From assembly GCA_037127255.1 (NCBI GenBank), contig JBANSL010000005.1:1364001-1428000 (forward strand): a DNA stretch of 64,000 bases, written 5' to 3'. Positions 1 through 11,585 of the stretch are shown piece by piece. How positions within the stretch are numbered: position 1 is the stretch's first letter; every line of letters starts with the position of its first letter. The position numbers were made by a program, and so were the translations under genes. The notes below the pieces were generated by a model. The model was not told the origin of the DNA. It saw only the letters and a program-made list of their open reading frames with translations, and ran no database searches. This stretch comes from Persicaria tinctoria. Taxonomy: Eukaryota; Streptophyta; Magnoliopsida; Caryophyllales; Polygonaceae.

Positions 1-38
1 TAAAAATATTTGTTCAATAACTACACATAACCATAGAT

Positions 39-108
39 AGCCTATGCGGGATTCGAACCCACATCTTTGTGCATGAGCACAACGCTCTACCATTTGAGCT
101 AATAGACT
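39..108 (-). tRNA. tRNA-like sequence with CAT anticodon, probably degenerate
   Basis: Read on the minus strand, this folds as a cloverleaf. A 7-bp acceptor pairs AGTCTAT with ATAGGCT (one G-U). The D arm is GCTC/GAGC, the anticodon stem TTGTG/CACAA, and the T arm GTGGG-TTCGAAT-CCCGC with one T-G pair. The anticodon loop is CTCATG, six bases rather than seven, so the CAT triplet is not in a canonical loop. There is no intron and no encoded CCA. The D-arm sequence resembles plant tRNA-Ala more than tRNA-Met. It may be a decayed tRNA gene, an organellar copy or a tRNA-derived retroposon head; I see no box-linked SINE body beside it. Confidence 0.5.
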
Positions 109-1033
109 TAAGGAGTGAGCATGTGAATTCAACAAGGAACTGTTTCTAAAACGAGGCTTCCTATCTAGCTAGCAAAAAGAGTCAATGGTTTTGGTTCAAG
201 AATATAATTTATGCAAGAATCTAGTTTGTGAAGCTTGAGCATTTGTAAATATCATGATCTTCTTCGGTATATGATTAGTTTTATTTCCTAAATAAGTATA
301 TGGCTATATGATATCCTAAATAAGTGATGTAATTAGTTTTATTTCCTTTGCCTATTTCTTATTGCATCCAAACTTATTATAAATGAAGGTTAATGTATAG
401 TGAAATCATGACACATTTGAGTTAAATTTTTGAATGAATAATTCATCTTGAATTTTCTCTCTTACAGCCACCATTAATATACAGGCAGAGATTGAAGCAT
501 AGGAATCTTTTCCCAAACACAGGAACCTCTAATTCCGATTCAAAAACTTTCACCTCCTTAAACTTGACAGATGGTTTATCAGATGATCTAATATGGTATG
601 TTTGATAGTTTATGACAGTCTTACCCAAGTATCTTACCAATAACATTTATGTCAATGAGTTCTGGTGCTTTACAAAAGTGATGTGTTTTATTGATGGTGC
701 ATTTGGGTAACTTTGGTGAAAGAAGAGAAGGGAGAAAGATAAAGGAGACAAGGGCTAAAACTAAAAGTGAAGCATGAAAGATAGAGGAGAATGACTCTTT
801 ACTAATATCATCCTTCTATTTCCTGCTTCCTGGCTAAAACTAAAAGTGGAGTTTGTTTCTTACATGTTTTCTACCTTTCATCTTTATAAAGAAAGACTAA
901 AGGACATCACCTAAATAAGCATCAAAGTATGGCTTTTGCTCTGTGATTCATAACAATGACCTTTTTTTAGATCCTTAATTAACCACCTCTATTTGCATCA
1001 TTTGATCAATACAATTTCATATTTAACCAACAA
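109..1033. other. AT-rich stretch without supported gene
   Basis: No open frame with family features, splice pattern or terminal repeat stands out. Short reading frames here are of chance length. Confidence 0.5.
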
Positions 1034-1126
1034 TAGCCACTGTCCATTGTTAGCAAGTACTCAATAAATGTAAAAACGATGGTCACTGCCCATTGTTAGC
1101 AAGTACTCAATAAATGTAAAAACAAT
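1034..1126. repeat. Two-copy tandem repeat, period 46 bp
   Basis: The block containing CATTGTTAGCAAGTACTC occurs at 1045 and again at 1091 with only a few substitutions, giving two adjacent copies of a 46-bp unit. Confidence 0.85.
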
Positions 1127-1179
1127 GACCATAATTTTCAAAACATGAATTTAGATATTGATTTCTCATTCCAGTAGCC

Positions 1180-1960
1180 TAACAAAAATCACATTATGTG
1201 ATTCACAATTGACCCAACCAAAATTTTCAAAACTCCAAACCAATAAACCCTAATTTTTGAAAAATCCCCAAATTCTTAGGTACCAAACCCATAAAACATA
1301 GTTTTTGAAAAATCCCAAGTTGAAACACATACTTGTGGTCACCACTAGACGTCGCCTTCGGTTTCCACTGTCAACGTACGTTGTCCACCCTCGCATCACC
1401 AAACTCTCCGCTTCTCTGTCAGGTTGAGTATTGAGCAAGTTCACAAACCCAGATTGCCGCCATCGCCACCATCAATTGTCGCCTTTATCGCCGACGTCGT
1501 CTTCCCAGCAAGTCGAAGACGTCTGCGGGCAAATTCGTGTCACCCTCCTCGTCTCCTCTCCTCGGAGGTGAGTACTCGAGACAGAATAGAGAAACTTTCA
1601 TTAATTTCTCTTTTATTTTTTTTTTGTTTAACAAAAAGCTTAACAGAGATGACGGAGGGGTACCCAGCGAAAAAAATCAAAAGTTCAGGGGTATCTCGCG
1701 AATTATGCTAAACTTTCGTACACCGCGCGAAATAACCCTTACCTCAAGGGTACCACGCGAAATTTCCGAAAAAAAAATCACGTTATCTACCTTGTCAGCA
1801 TTTTTGACCCGTGAGAACACACAGGGTAATATATTACCACCACTCTCAAAGGTCGGGATATTTTTATTACATTTGAAAGTTGAGGATATATTTTTACCAT
1901 ACCCCCAAAGGTGGGGGTATTTTATTTAGTTTTCCCTTCAATTAATACATGAAATATATT
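1180..1960. other. Low-copy or repeat-derived non-coding region
   Basis: Contains short open frames without family features. From about 1640 to 1930 there are spaced motifs of the type CAAAGGT-GGG-TATTTT, also seen near 42540 and 60020-60200, which suggests a decayed repeat. A promoter-like CCCTAA stretch at 1250 has no linked gene that I can define. Confidence 0.35.
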
Positions 1961-2161
1961 AATTGAGATCGGAACCAACAGAGGTGACAGTCTCAATCAA
2001 TCGATCTAGCAAAGTAAAGTGAACACAAATTCACAACAAAACTACCATTACTGTCATATTACTGATATACCGTGTGTTAAACCACAACAAAGGAGGCCCA
2101 ATTAAGCCCAGTTCACGGCCTAAGCCCATAAGCACAGAAAAAAGAAAGAGAAAAATGAAGC

Positions 2162-2520
2162 AGTTTGTACACTGCGTGTGGCCCTAAGCAGTTCCATTAC
2201 ACATTTGATTTCTGTGAATCCGTAAATCAGCAGCGGAATCCGAATTCGGGATCGGATTTGTAGGCGATGGTCACAGTTACAGGAAGGCGATGGTCACAGT
2301 TACAGGAAATCGATGGAAAGAGGAAGAGTCTGTACACTGTGCGTGTTCTTGAAATGAAAACCCTAAACGGTTCCATCGATCAAGATTGCACATTTGATTT
2401 CTGTGCATTGCGCAAAGCAAATGATCGAGGTACGGTATCAAGAACAGGAAATCGAAACAAAGAAAGAATAAGTCTGTACACTACCAGTGTTCTTCAAATC
2501 TTGAATACGAAGCCGCGACC
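2162..2520 (+). repeat. Internally repeated segment related to the flank of the 58.6 kb gene
   Basis: A block carrying GTACACTG, CCCTAA, GTTCCAT and CACATTTGATTTCTGTG recurs at about 2166, 2330 and (shorter) 2474. The first copy matches, in the opposite orientation, the sequence on both sides of the hAT element at 58719-59998, with no element present here. A second short duplication (GGTCACAGTTACAGGAA) lies at 2269 and 2292. The open frame at 2267-2524 is made of these repeats and is probably not a gene. Confidence 0.6.
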
Positions 2521-2697
2521 CTAGTCGTCAGCCGGAAGATAAAATTCCTTATCCTTTTTCGCATCCTGCTTCTTCTTCCTTTGATGCGAGCGATTCCGTT
2601 GTTTTTTACTCTGTTTTTGTTTCTTCTCAATTGTTTCTTCATCCTCGGTCATGGTTTCTTTCTCTTCTTCCTCAGGAGGGGGTGGATGGAATATATT
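2521..2697 (-). pseudogene. Isolated exon 2 of the small two-exon basic-protein family
   Basis: On the minus strand a good acceptor (TTATTTTCTTTCAG) is followed by 58 open codons and TAG. The exon starts NIFHPPPPEEEE, passes through an acidic block, then a Lys/Arg/Gln-rich block (SKKQRNRSHQRKKKQ), and ends EFYLPADD. Exon 2 of the genes at 15.2 and 19.2 kb is also exactly 58 codons, begins NVF, goes from acidic to basic and ends in F/D residues; exon 2 at 41.7 kb begins with the same bases AATATATTC after an AG. I therefore place it in one family. No exon 1 can be found upstream (2700 and above), where repeat sequence begins, so this copy is probably broken. Function unknown; the charge pattern would suit a nuclear or nucleolar protein, which is inference. 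Confidence 0.65.
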
Positions 2698-2819
2698 CTG
2701 AAAGAAAATAAAATAAGATCATTTGTTCTAAAAAAAGAAAATAAAAAACAGAGTGTTGAACAAAAATGCGCGAATAATTGTAAAACATATTTTATTTAAT
2801 TAATTTTTTATAATTTGAG

Positions 2820-3300
2820 TTCGACCCCTTTTGGTTATCCTCTTGATTCGAAGTTGCATCAACACCAAGACTTGAGTGGTTTTGGTGATTTGGGCTGCAC
2901 CCGAATTTTTAACGGGTTGCCTACGTATCTCTTGGAAGAGAATCAAGCCTTACGTAGTTCAGAGTATTTGAATTGATTTTTTTTTTGTTTTGGTTTTGGT
3001 GATTGAACCCGACGAGCTTGAGCTTTTTGTCGGGTGTCCTACGTACCCGTTTGGAACGGGATCAAATCACCCGTAGTTCTTTTGAGAACAAATGATTTAA
3101 TTTGGTTGGGCTTTGACCTCGTATTCATTTAAAAGTGAATTTAGAGGTTGACGACTGTACCCGATATATATTTATGATTTAATATCGGGTTACCTGCGTA
3201 GCCGATAAGAGGCGTCAAGTCCTTACGTAGTTCTTTTTAGAACCGTTTGAATTTGGAGAAATTTGATTTGAGATTTTGACTCCGTTTTGCTTAGAAGTCA
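2820..3300. repeat. Threefold CCTACGTA / ACGTAGTTC motif region
   Basis: Three copies of a pattern GGGT(T/G)NCCT(A/G)CGTA ... CAAG/AAATC ... ACGTAGTTC or CCGTAGTTC lie near 2915-2960, 3030-3080 and 3185-3232, each able to form a weak hairpin between CTACGTA and TACGTAG. This looks like decayed repetitive-element sequence; I cannot assign a family. Confidence 0.5.
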
Positions 3301-3479
3301 ATTTTGAGATTGACCCACTAGAATAAACCGGCAATGAAATTTTACGAGTTTAGCTTTATGATTTTTATTAAACCCAATTCTTAATTTATACCGATTATAA
3401 TTCTCATATTTGAGTGGGTTGATTTTGCAATTAATATAAATTTGCCATATATGAGCCGAAATGCATCATTTTGATAGTC

Positions 3480-4980
3480 TTCAAATTCCACTTCTCTTTT
3501 TCCCGTGGATCAATCAATTTCTTTTGTTGATTTCTTTTGTTTACAGAGGCGAGCCGAGCCCACTTCGTTTCTTCTTCCAATTTCGTTAGGGAAGCAGCCC
3601 ACATTTTTAATTTTGAGCCCGAAAGCCCTTAGTTAAAAAAATAGATCAAATCAGCCCTATTTTTTTTTAGCCCTTTCTGATCTTTTTTTTTTTTATTAAC
3701 TCTCAATAGACCACCCGATTCAACGGGGCTTTTAATTTCATGTTCCTGTTCACCGTCTCTCCTGTCGCCTCTTTGATTCCTCGACGACTGCTACCTCCGG
3801 TCTCAGGCGACCACACGGAAGAAGGTGACCGCCCAGTAGAAGGAGGAGCACGGGCGTTGCACCGGCGGCGCACGAGTAGAACCGGCTAATCGCGCCACGG
3901 CATTACGAACCGAAAACCCTTCGTGCTCAGGTACGATTTTAGGGTTCCTCTTTTATTTGTTATGCGAATTTCAGCCTCCAATTTGTTGTTCGATCCGATT
4001 TTTAGGTGTTTTATAGCCTAAATTTCAGATTCCCACATGAACCCCTTTCAATTGAGTGTCTAATTTCTTGACCGTCGTTGATTTCGATTTTTAGGTTTGC
4101 GATTTGGGAAATTAGGGGCTTTTCGGTTTTGGTAATTGAAAGAGCAAACGACGAGCGCGGCGGGAGCTTCCATCAGTTGAAAACGGGCGAGCTCTTGCAA
4201 GGGGCAGGCGCTACTGGTTTGTTCCCCTCCTTTCCTTTCCAATTTGTCTCCGATTTTATTTGGTTTTGACAGTTTAAATTGTCAAAAATCACTTCAGCAG
4301 TCAAGGGTTGTCAATTTGGGGCTCGATCGGTAGAGAGCACAAGAGTCCGACTTTAAGCTATTGAAAGGAAGAGGAGCGGCAGACGAAGTCCTTGTCCTCC
4401 GGAAAGCGGCCGCAGGTATACTCGATCAACCATTTTTTTTAACTGAAGATTTGATGAACTTATATGTATTGTGAATTTAAGATAAGAAGCTTGATTCTTC
4501 CTATCTCCTGACTTTCTTGGATTAGTTTTGTTTTCTTGGATTTGATTTGTTTTGCTTTATGCAAAGTCTTGTGCGTCTGCTGCAGTGGTGCGTTTGACAC
4601 GTACAATTTGTCATCCATTTCTTCCTTTATCTGTTTTGAAGCTTTTATCAGTTTTGAAGCTTTGCTTGCCAATTTGCATATATTTAGACTTAGGCTTAGA
4701 AAGATGCTTTGTGTCTCTCTAGTTCACTTCAGAGACTTGGTATGTTCAAGGAGAACCCTTTGTCTTCAAAATCAGACCTCAGAAAAGTTCTGATTTAGGA
4801 TTTAGCTTTTTTTTTTTTTTGTGTGTGAAATTGGATTCCTTTTCTTTGCTTTTGCTTTCAATTTCTTTGCCTTGGAAAAGTCTTGACTGTAGTGAGGTTG
4901 TTTTGCTTGAATGTCTTGCAATTTGTCTGTCTGAATTAGTCGTTTAGTTTAGAAAATTCCAGCAGCGTTTTGCCCTCTTT
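3480..4980. other. Non-coding stretch, no supported gene
   Basis: Pyrimidine tracts and GT/AG pairs give it the look of 5' leader or intron sequence, for example around 3930 and 4415, but no coding exon with a recognisable product can be assembled on either strand. Confidence 0.4.
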
Positions 4981-4984
4981 TAGG

Positions 4985-5262
4985 GCGATTTGACGATCCC
5001 GAAACCCAGGCCACAAGCGAAAGCCGCGACTTTGCAAGGGCGGGGTTTCGAGGATCAAATTCGACAGCACTTCGGCCCTATTTGAGGCCATTTAACGACT
5101 CCGAAACCCTGGCCGCAAGCGAAAGCCGCAACTTTGCAAGGGCGGGGTTTCGAGAGTCAATTTCGGCAGAGCTTCGTCTTCGATTGAGGGCTTTTGCTGA
5201 CTCCGAAACCCAGGCCACAAGCGAAAGCCGCAACTTTGCAAGGGCGGGGTCTCGAGAGTCGT
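4985..5262. repeat. Tandem repeat, three copies, period about 102 bp
   Basis: The core CCGAAACCC-GGCC-CAAGCGAAAGCCGC, followed by a block containing TTTGCAAGGGCGGGG, starts at 4999, 5101 and 5203. It is much more GC-rich than its surroundings. It keeps an open frame across the last two copies (repeating ASESRNFARAG), which follows from the near-multiple-of-three period and is not evidence of a protein. Confidence 0.85.
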
Positions 5263-5279
5263 AGGAACCGATGTAGAGA

Positions 5280-6390
5280 GAGCTACCTTGGTGGCTTTCT
5301 TTGCCTTCTTCTTGTTGTATGTGTGCTCTGTTGAGATTTTTTTGTATGGCCTTCTGTTCTCTTTTTTTTCAGCCGTCCTTTTTCCCTGCAGTCCAAAATC
5401 AGACCCCTTTTATAGGGAAAATCATGGATAGCCATCCCTACTTTCCTTCCTTTTTTTTTTTTATTATGTGTACTCTTGAGGATACTCTTACCTTCTCCCA
5501 ATATACACGTACAGCCACTAAGTCCTCTTTAGGATGATCTTCTTTCCTTTTTCCTGAAAATATATTATCCGATGGCTGATTTTATAGCCGATCAGCTGCT
5601 GCATTTTATTTATTTATTTATTGCTGATTTTATATATTTTATTTATTTTCAGCAATTTCATGGGCTGAAATTCTTCTCATATGCATATGCATCGGGCCTT
5701 GACTTTAAAATGCCCAATACCATACATTTTTTTTGCTGTGTGTCATTTTGTGAAGCTATTCAGTTAACGTCGGTTTATTCTTTCGCAGCTGAATAATTTC
5801 AATCGACCACTAGCTTCCGAGGATGGGCCCGTCATCATCTGCTGCTGAACCGGTGAGAGGCCATCAACTGGTCTTGATTTTTTTTTTTTTTATGCATCGA
5901 CCACATCACATGTACTCAATAATCGACCACATGTACTCAACAATCGACCTTTGTAACATTCGAGACTTATTGCTCGCAGAGTTTATATTAAGTGACAATC
6001 ATTTTTACAGTATAATGTATTCATCACCTTTTGGTGTATTTGCTTTCGAAGTGCATTTGGATTTTTTTTTCCTCAAAATTCACCTTGAAACATAGAGTAT
6101 GAATGGAGTATTACCTTTTCCGCATCCCGCAATAATACTCTTTTGTTTCTTCTCTCTATCTGTTCTGCGGCATCTTTTTCTTCTCTGCTTGGAACGAGCA
6201 GAACGAGCCATTGTTGGAAACTTGGAACACGCGCAGAGCTAGAAAAGGGAGGGATTGGAGGGAACGGGACTCTCTGTATATTCTCTCTCTATATAAAAGG
6301 GAGACTTTGGCCAAAAGTTGTGTTGCCATTTTGCCCTTACTTTGGTCTATGAGATTTTCAAAATTACGCAACTCCTGGCTCCTACAATCA
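5280..6390. other. No supported gene
   Basis: AT-rich with several poly(T) runs. Short frames on both strands show no family features. Confidence 0.4.
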
Positions 6391-6860
6391 TAGACACGGC
6401 CACGGGTCGGACCCGCCGGGTCGACAACCCGGGGAGGGTGACCCTAACCCTGACCCGGGGTTTGGACGGGTCGGCGGGTTGGGTGACCCGGCGGGTCAGC
6501 GGGTCGGCCACGTGGCACTAAATCGGGTACTCAACGAGTTTTGCGGGTCGACCCGCCGGGTCAACCATTTTTTTTAAAAAAAAAATATTTTAACCCCAAA
6601 ATAAAACTCAACTCAAGTCTTTCACCATACTTTCGAAATGGAAAGATTTAAGGTTGACAAAACATGGTATGTGGGAAGATATATATAGATATCTTCATTC
6701 CACTCCCATCATTTCATCACACTTTAGATGTGGGAAAGAAAAGGTTGGATTGTGGGAATGACAAGTATGGTATGAGGATCTATATATAGAGAAAATAGAG
6801 GTATGTAGCCCACTTTCGATGTGGGACAGAAATATGAGATATGAAAGAAAATGTGAGAAA
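6391..6860 (+). mobile_element. One end of an hAT-like element with CCCGNCGGGT subterminal repeats
   Basis: The terminus TAGACACGGCCACGGGT is nearly the same as the left end of the complete element at 58719 (TAGACGTGGCCACGGGT). It is followed by many ACCCGNCGGGT-type subterminal repeats up to about 6570 and by interior sequence (GATGTGGGA-type motifs near 6725 and 6815) like that of the complete element. No matching right end is visible downstream, so the copy is truncated or rearranged; the end coordinate is approximate. Confidence 0.6.
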
Positions 6861-8013
6861 TTGATATTTAAGTATATGATGTAAAATGTAATGTAATTAA
6901 AGTCTTTGGATTATATGGCGGAATATAATGTAATTTAAGTATTTGGATTATATGATGTAACATATAACATATAATAATATAATTAAAGTGTTTACCTCTT
7001 AAGATTTAATGAAATGAATAACACATGGTGATGAAACATCATGATACAATATATCAAGTTATGTTGGATTAATCTTTCTATTTAATTTAATTGATAGTTG
7101 TGTTGATCCATTAATCAATCATAAATATATTATTTTACTTGCATTATTATGTTAATTTCTTGATCAATGATTTCAAATCTAGGTTCTTCTTCATATAGAT
7201 ATGTTAAACTTTCTCGTTTGAAGTTGAATTAGCCACATGTTGTGTATACACTTAATGATGATGTTATTAAAATTACATACTTGGGTTGCTTGTTATGACG
7301 TACATGAAAAGACACATTGAAAAAGTATTGCCAATATTATATTTCATTCTTATGTTTGAAAATCCGAAGTTTTATATCATTTTGAAAATAAACGAAGACT
7401 CGTCATTAAGGATACTATACAAGTGTAACGGCTTTATCAATAACAATATTTGTATTATTTGAATTATATCATAAAGACTCCTAACTTAGTATCATATAGA
7501 ATGATATAGAATGATTTATAAGTATGGATTGACATTAAAAACCGATTGACATTAAAAACCGATTGACATTCAATTGAGTGCAAGGATCTTCAAGAGGTGG
7601 AAGAAAAACCCTTTATAGTCGATAAAAAAAAATTGTTCTAATCTTGGAACTTCAAATCTTATCTTGATCTTATGAATTTCATAACATCCTTAAGAAGAAC
7701 AATTGAAGCTCAGAATTAGCTTTGGCACATAATAGGTTGTTGAACTTTCGAAGAGGAGTTCATGGAGAATTATCAAAGAGGAGAGCGCGAGTGAGGAATA
7801 TTTGTAATTTTGAAGATAATTGAGATCTTGACCATTGAAGTACATTAACAGTGGAGATTATTTAATTAGGACGATATTAGGTAAAAACTTCTTAGGAGAG
7901 AATTTGGATACTGCGCAGTGGAGAGGTCTGAAGAAAAGAAAAGTTTTGTCTGAATTCTAAAACAATTACCCTTTTCTAATCATCCAAGATTGGATTTGAG
8001 AAATCACATTTCC

Positions 8014-8206
8014 TAAACCTAACATCTATGTCTTTTCTTATCCATGAATAGAGATCTGACATGACTGGGCCTCACCTCCACCTAAACCTAAAACATCTGG
8101 CTTTTTCTTATCCACGAATAGAGCTTCGAGATTGAAAGCACCTCCAACTAAACCCTAAAACATCAGCCTTTTCTTATCCATGAATAGAGATCCGAGACTT
8201 GGCTCT
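8014..8206. repeat. Tandem repeat, about three copies of 69 bp
   Basis: AACATC...TTTTCTTATCCATGAATAGAG recurs three times near 8020, 8090 and 8160 with moderate divergence. The rest of 6900-8520 shows no supported gene; a 17-bp unit (GATTGACATTAAAAACC) is repeated near 7530-7570. Confidence 0.75.
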
Positions 8207-8527
8207 TTTGAGAAATAATAATAGTAATAATAATGATGACGATGATGGATTTATGAGTTTGGAGGGAGGATTCTTTAATATTTTGATGAGAATGAAATTA
8301 GTCCCAAAATCGGGAATAGATGATTTCCTAGAATCATTCAAATTCTAAGTTTTTATCATAATAAATACTTAAATCGGAAATCATCCATCCTGATTCCTAT
8401 TTTTTATTCTCGAGAATGCATATTATGCATGGCTTGCTGTCCCATATCTTATATTGTCGTTGTACTGCATTTTCTATTTATTTAGCCCAAACAAGATCTT
8501 CTACAACTCTTTGTACAACCCTCCATA

Positions 8528-8814
8528 CTCCCTTTTTTCGGCATTTATTTAATTTTTAAAAAAATAAAAATTATATTTATATTTCTAACATCTATTTTAT
8601 TATATTTATAAAATTTTATTTTGAAAAATCATGTCTTAAATTTTTAAATAATTATATTTTGTAAAATATTGCCTTTTAAATTTAAAAATTGTAAAATAGG
8701 ATTTATCAAAACAAAATTTTATAAATATATAAAAATAGTTATTAGGAATACAAATATAATTTTTTTAAGATTAAATAAATGTTAAATGGTTTTGTGATGT
8801 AAGGAGAACGGGAG
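8528..8814. mobile_element. AT-rich foldback MITE
   Basis: Starts CTCCC and ends GGGAG. The arms (GGCATTTATTTAATTTTT near the left, AAATAAATGTTAAATGG near the right) are inverted copies over about 100 bp. Stowaway-like by its ends; the target duplication is not convincing. Confidence 0.6.
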
Positions 8815-9032
8815 AAGTAGGAAATAGGGATTCGGATCCTGTCCTAATATAAGGAGTCCTAATAAGTCAATCTCCACCCTTCAAAAAAAAAATTAATAGC
8901 CAAGATAATGATGTAGGGCGCAGGAGATCTGAACTGTATTTTGTGCTCTCTCATTTATCCTTATGTTTGTCTACATCATTGTAAAGTTGCTGTAAATTGT
9001 CTTGATGTTGTAGAGTCTTGTGTTGGGAAGTA

Positions 9033-9250
9033 CCTCCCACAAAGGATGTCGTTTGACTTTTTAACACGTATTTTAAGGAGGTAAAAAACTATATAAAAGA
9101 TCAACTTTTTTAAATTATTTTTTTACAACTTAATATTTGTTGGTAATAAGTATTAGATTATAAAAAAAAATTAATATATTATATAGTTTTTAGCTCTCTA
9201 AAATGTACATGTTAAAAAGTCAAACGACGTCCTTTTTGGATAGGAAGGAG
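9033..9250. mobile_element. Stowaway-like MITE
   Basis: Inverted arms AAAGGATGTCGTTTGAC at 9041 and GTCAAACGACGTCCTTT near 9219, with CTCCC near the left end and GGAAGGAG at the right. A TA dinucleotide precedes the left end. A partial copy of the same element lies at 62784-62846. Confidence 0.65.
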
Positions 9251-9514
9251 TTTTTTTTTTTTTTTTTTTTTTTGATGACGAAATGATGGGAGTATTTTCT
9301 TATCCCCAGTTCACGAAGACAGCTTATTCAAAGGGACAAACGAAAACGGCTACCTATGAATGAATTTTACTTGTGAGTTTTAGAGATGGGTTAAATCCGA
9401 CTCAGGCTTAACAGAAGATTCGTTTAAGTCGCATGTTTGTCAAATTGAGAAAATGAAATTTCATTCCAACAAACACCTGTCCAGTAGCCCGATTGGGTTT
9501 GGGTACACACAGAG

Positions 9515-11277
9515 ATGATCACCAGAGTCAAACCCAGGTCTGACCTGGGTTCCCTATCATCTGCGCTCGACCAATGCAAATCAGTTCTACAGCTGAAAGC
9601 TACCCATGGCTACATGGTTCGCAATGGTCTAACCCAGTTCACTCCCCTCGTCAGCAAGCTAATCGAGACTTGCTCCCTTAAGATTCCAGGCCAAGTTTCT
9701 TATGCCCATCGGATCTTCTCAGCAGTCCAGAAAGCAGCAAACTTGTTCACGTGGAACACCCTCATCAGAGGCTACTCCATAGCTGGCGATGACCGGTCCA
9801 TAACGAAAGCCATCTCCCTGTTTAGGGAGATGCATCTCTCCGGCATTTCGTCCAACAGTTACACTCACGCTTTTGTTCTCAAGGCCTGCTGTAAATTAGG
9901 AAGGATTGGAGAGGGGAGAGTGGTTCATGCGTTGATTGTTAAGCTCGGGTCTGAGTGTGAAGTACCAGATGTGAATGGTCTCCTGAGTAACTGAGTTTGT
10001 ATGTGAACTGTGGATGTTTGGATCTGGGGCGCAAGGTGTTCGATGAAATGCCTGAGAGAGACGTTGCTTCTTGGAGCATTGTGATTTCCGGATACTGGCA
10101 AGCCGGGAATGCAATTGAGGCATTGGAGTTGTTTAGGGAGATGGTGAAAGATGGAGTTCAGATTGACGGGTTTACACTAGCCGCTGTCTTGGGGGCTTGT
10201 GGAGATTTGAGTGCATTGGACTTGGGTAGGTGGGTACACTCTTACATCAAGAACGCGAGGATCAAAATCGATGTTGTTTTGGGAACTTCATTGGTGAGCA
10301 TGTATTCAAAATGTGGTAGCATCAATGAAGCACTCCAGATTTTCAAGAGCATGAGTTTGAAAGATGTAACGGCCTGGTCGACCATGATTAGCGGATATGC
10401 CATTCATGGCTATGGCGGAAAGGCTTTAGAATTGTTCAATGACATGAAAAGAGCTAATGTAAGGCCCAACTCTATGACTTTCACTAGTGTCTTGAGTGCT
10501 TGTAGCCATGCTGGGTTGGTTGATGAGGGTGTTCGCCAGTTTGATAGCATGTCGAATGACTATAGGATTGATCCTCAAATCGAGCATTATGGTTGCATGG
10601 TAGATCTCTTCTGTCGCGCAGGGCTTGTTGACAAAGCATACAGGTTCATTCGCACCATGCCCACGAAGCCAAATGTTGTTCATTGGAGAGCACTGCTTAC
10701 AGCCTGTAAAACTCATGGGCATAAGGATCTCGGGGAAATGGCAAGTAAGGTGATACTTGAGTTAGAGCCTCAAAGTGCTGAAAACTATGTGCTGGTGTCG
10801 AATGTGTATGCTTCATTAGGAAGGTGGTCGAGTGTGAGCCTAATGAAGGGCAAGAACATGAAGAAAGCACATGGTTGGAGCTCAATAGAGGTGAATGGCA
10901 TGGTGCACCAGTTTGTGATGGGAGATGAATCACACCCAGAAAGCAGGAGTATACATTCCATGCTAGATGAGATGTCCAGAGAGCTGAAACAAAAGGGACA
11001 CATGTCCATCACTATTGATGTGTTACATGACATTGATGAGGAGGAAAAGGAGCATGCTTTGGGCGTTCATAGCGAGAGGTTGGCTATCGCGTATGGATTG
11101 CTTCACGTGCCAAACGACTTGCCAATTAGGATAGTTAAGAACCTCCCAGTGTGCACAGATTGTCATTCGGTCATAAAGCTTGTATCTGAGATCTATCAAA
11201 GAGGCATTATTGTGAGGGATCGAGTTCGGTTTCATCATTTTAGGGAGGGAAAGTGTTCTTGTAATGACTACTGGTGA
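9515..11277 (+). pseudogene. PPR protein, PLS class with DYW domain, one frameshift
   Basis: Intronless gene for a pentatricopeptide-repeat RNA-binding protein of the type that directs C-to-U editing in plastids or mitochondria. The first 159 codons carry PPR units (FTWNTLIRGYS, SYTHAFVLKACCK) and stop at 9992-9994. From 9997 a second frame carries the rest, in order: further PPR units (DVASWSIVISGYWQAGN, DVTAWSTMISGYAIHG), the E motifs, and a complete DYW domain with HSERLAIAYGLL, the zinc motif CTDCH and the final CSCNDYW. The two frames join naturally near 9990 (LLSN then SLYVNCG) if two bases were inserted or one deleted. Total about 586 residues, a normal length. All catalytic HxE and CxxCH residues are present. 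Either this is a very recent pseudogene or the shift is a sequencing error. Confidence 0.88.
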
Positions 11278-11585
11278 CTATATTCTTAGTGTTTGTTTTC
11301 CTTCTCAGGGGTTCATATTATGTTACCCGAAGGATCTGACCAATGTAATGTGATTTTACATAGTATGCAGGTGAAAGGAATTTTACCAGTTTCATCAATT
11401 AACACAAAAGAAAACTGGACTAAACTACAAAGTTCAGAAAATCATTACTAAAGAAATTATTGAACTAGATTATGGGTGAAAGGGATTGAGATCCCATTTT
11501 ATTCCAGTAAAATTGATAGACATCAGTCATTTGACATAATTCATAGATGTTTACAACTGTCGTAACCATATAAATATCTTGCTCC

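Noticed and set aside
2267..2524. 85-codon plus-strand frame starting MVTVTGRR as a gene
   Set aside because: It consists of short internal repeats that also occur outside coding context and overlaps the tail of the opposite-strand exon; no family features.
5283..5501. Lys/Arg-rich minus-strand frame ending beside an AAG|GT, as a possible exon 1 for the exon at 2521-2697
   Set aside because: No similarity to the other exon 1 sequences (no VAGKK, FVVDD or MEGVG motif), frame ends in a stop rather than crossing the donor properly, and 2.6 kb of repeat sequence lies between.
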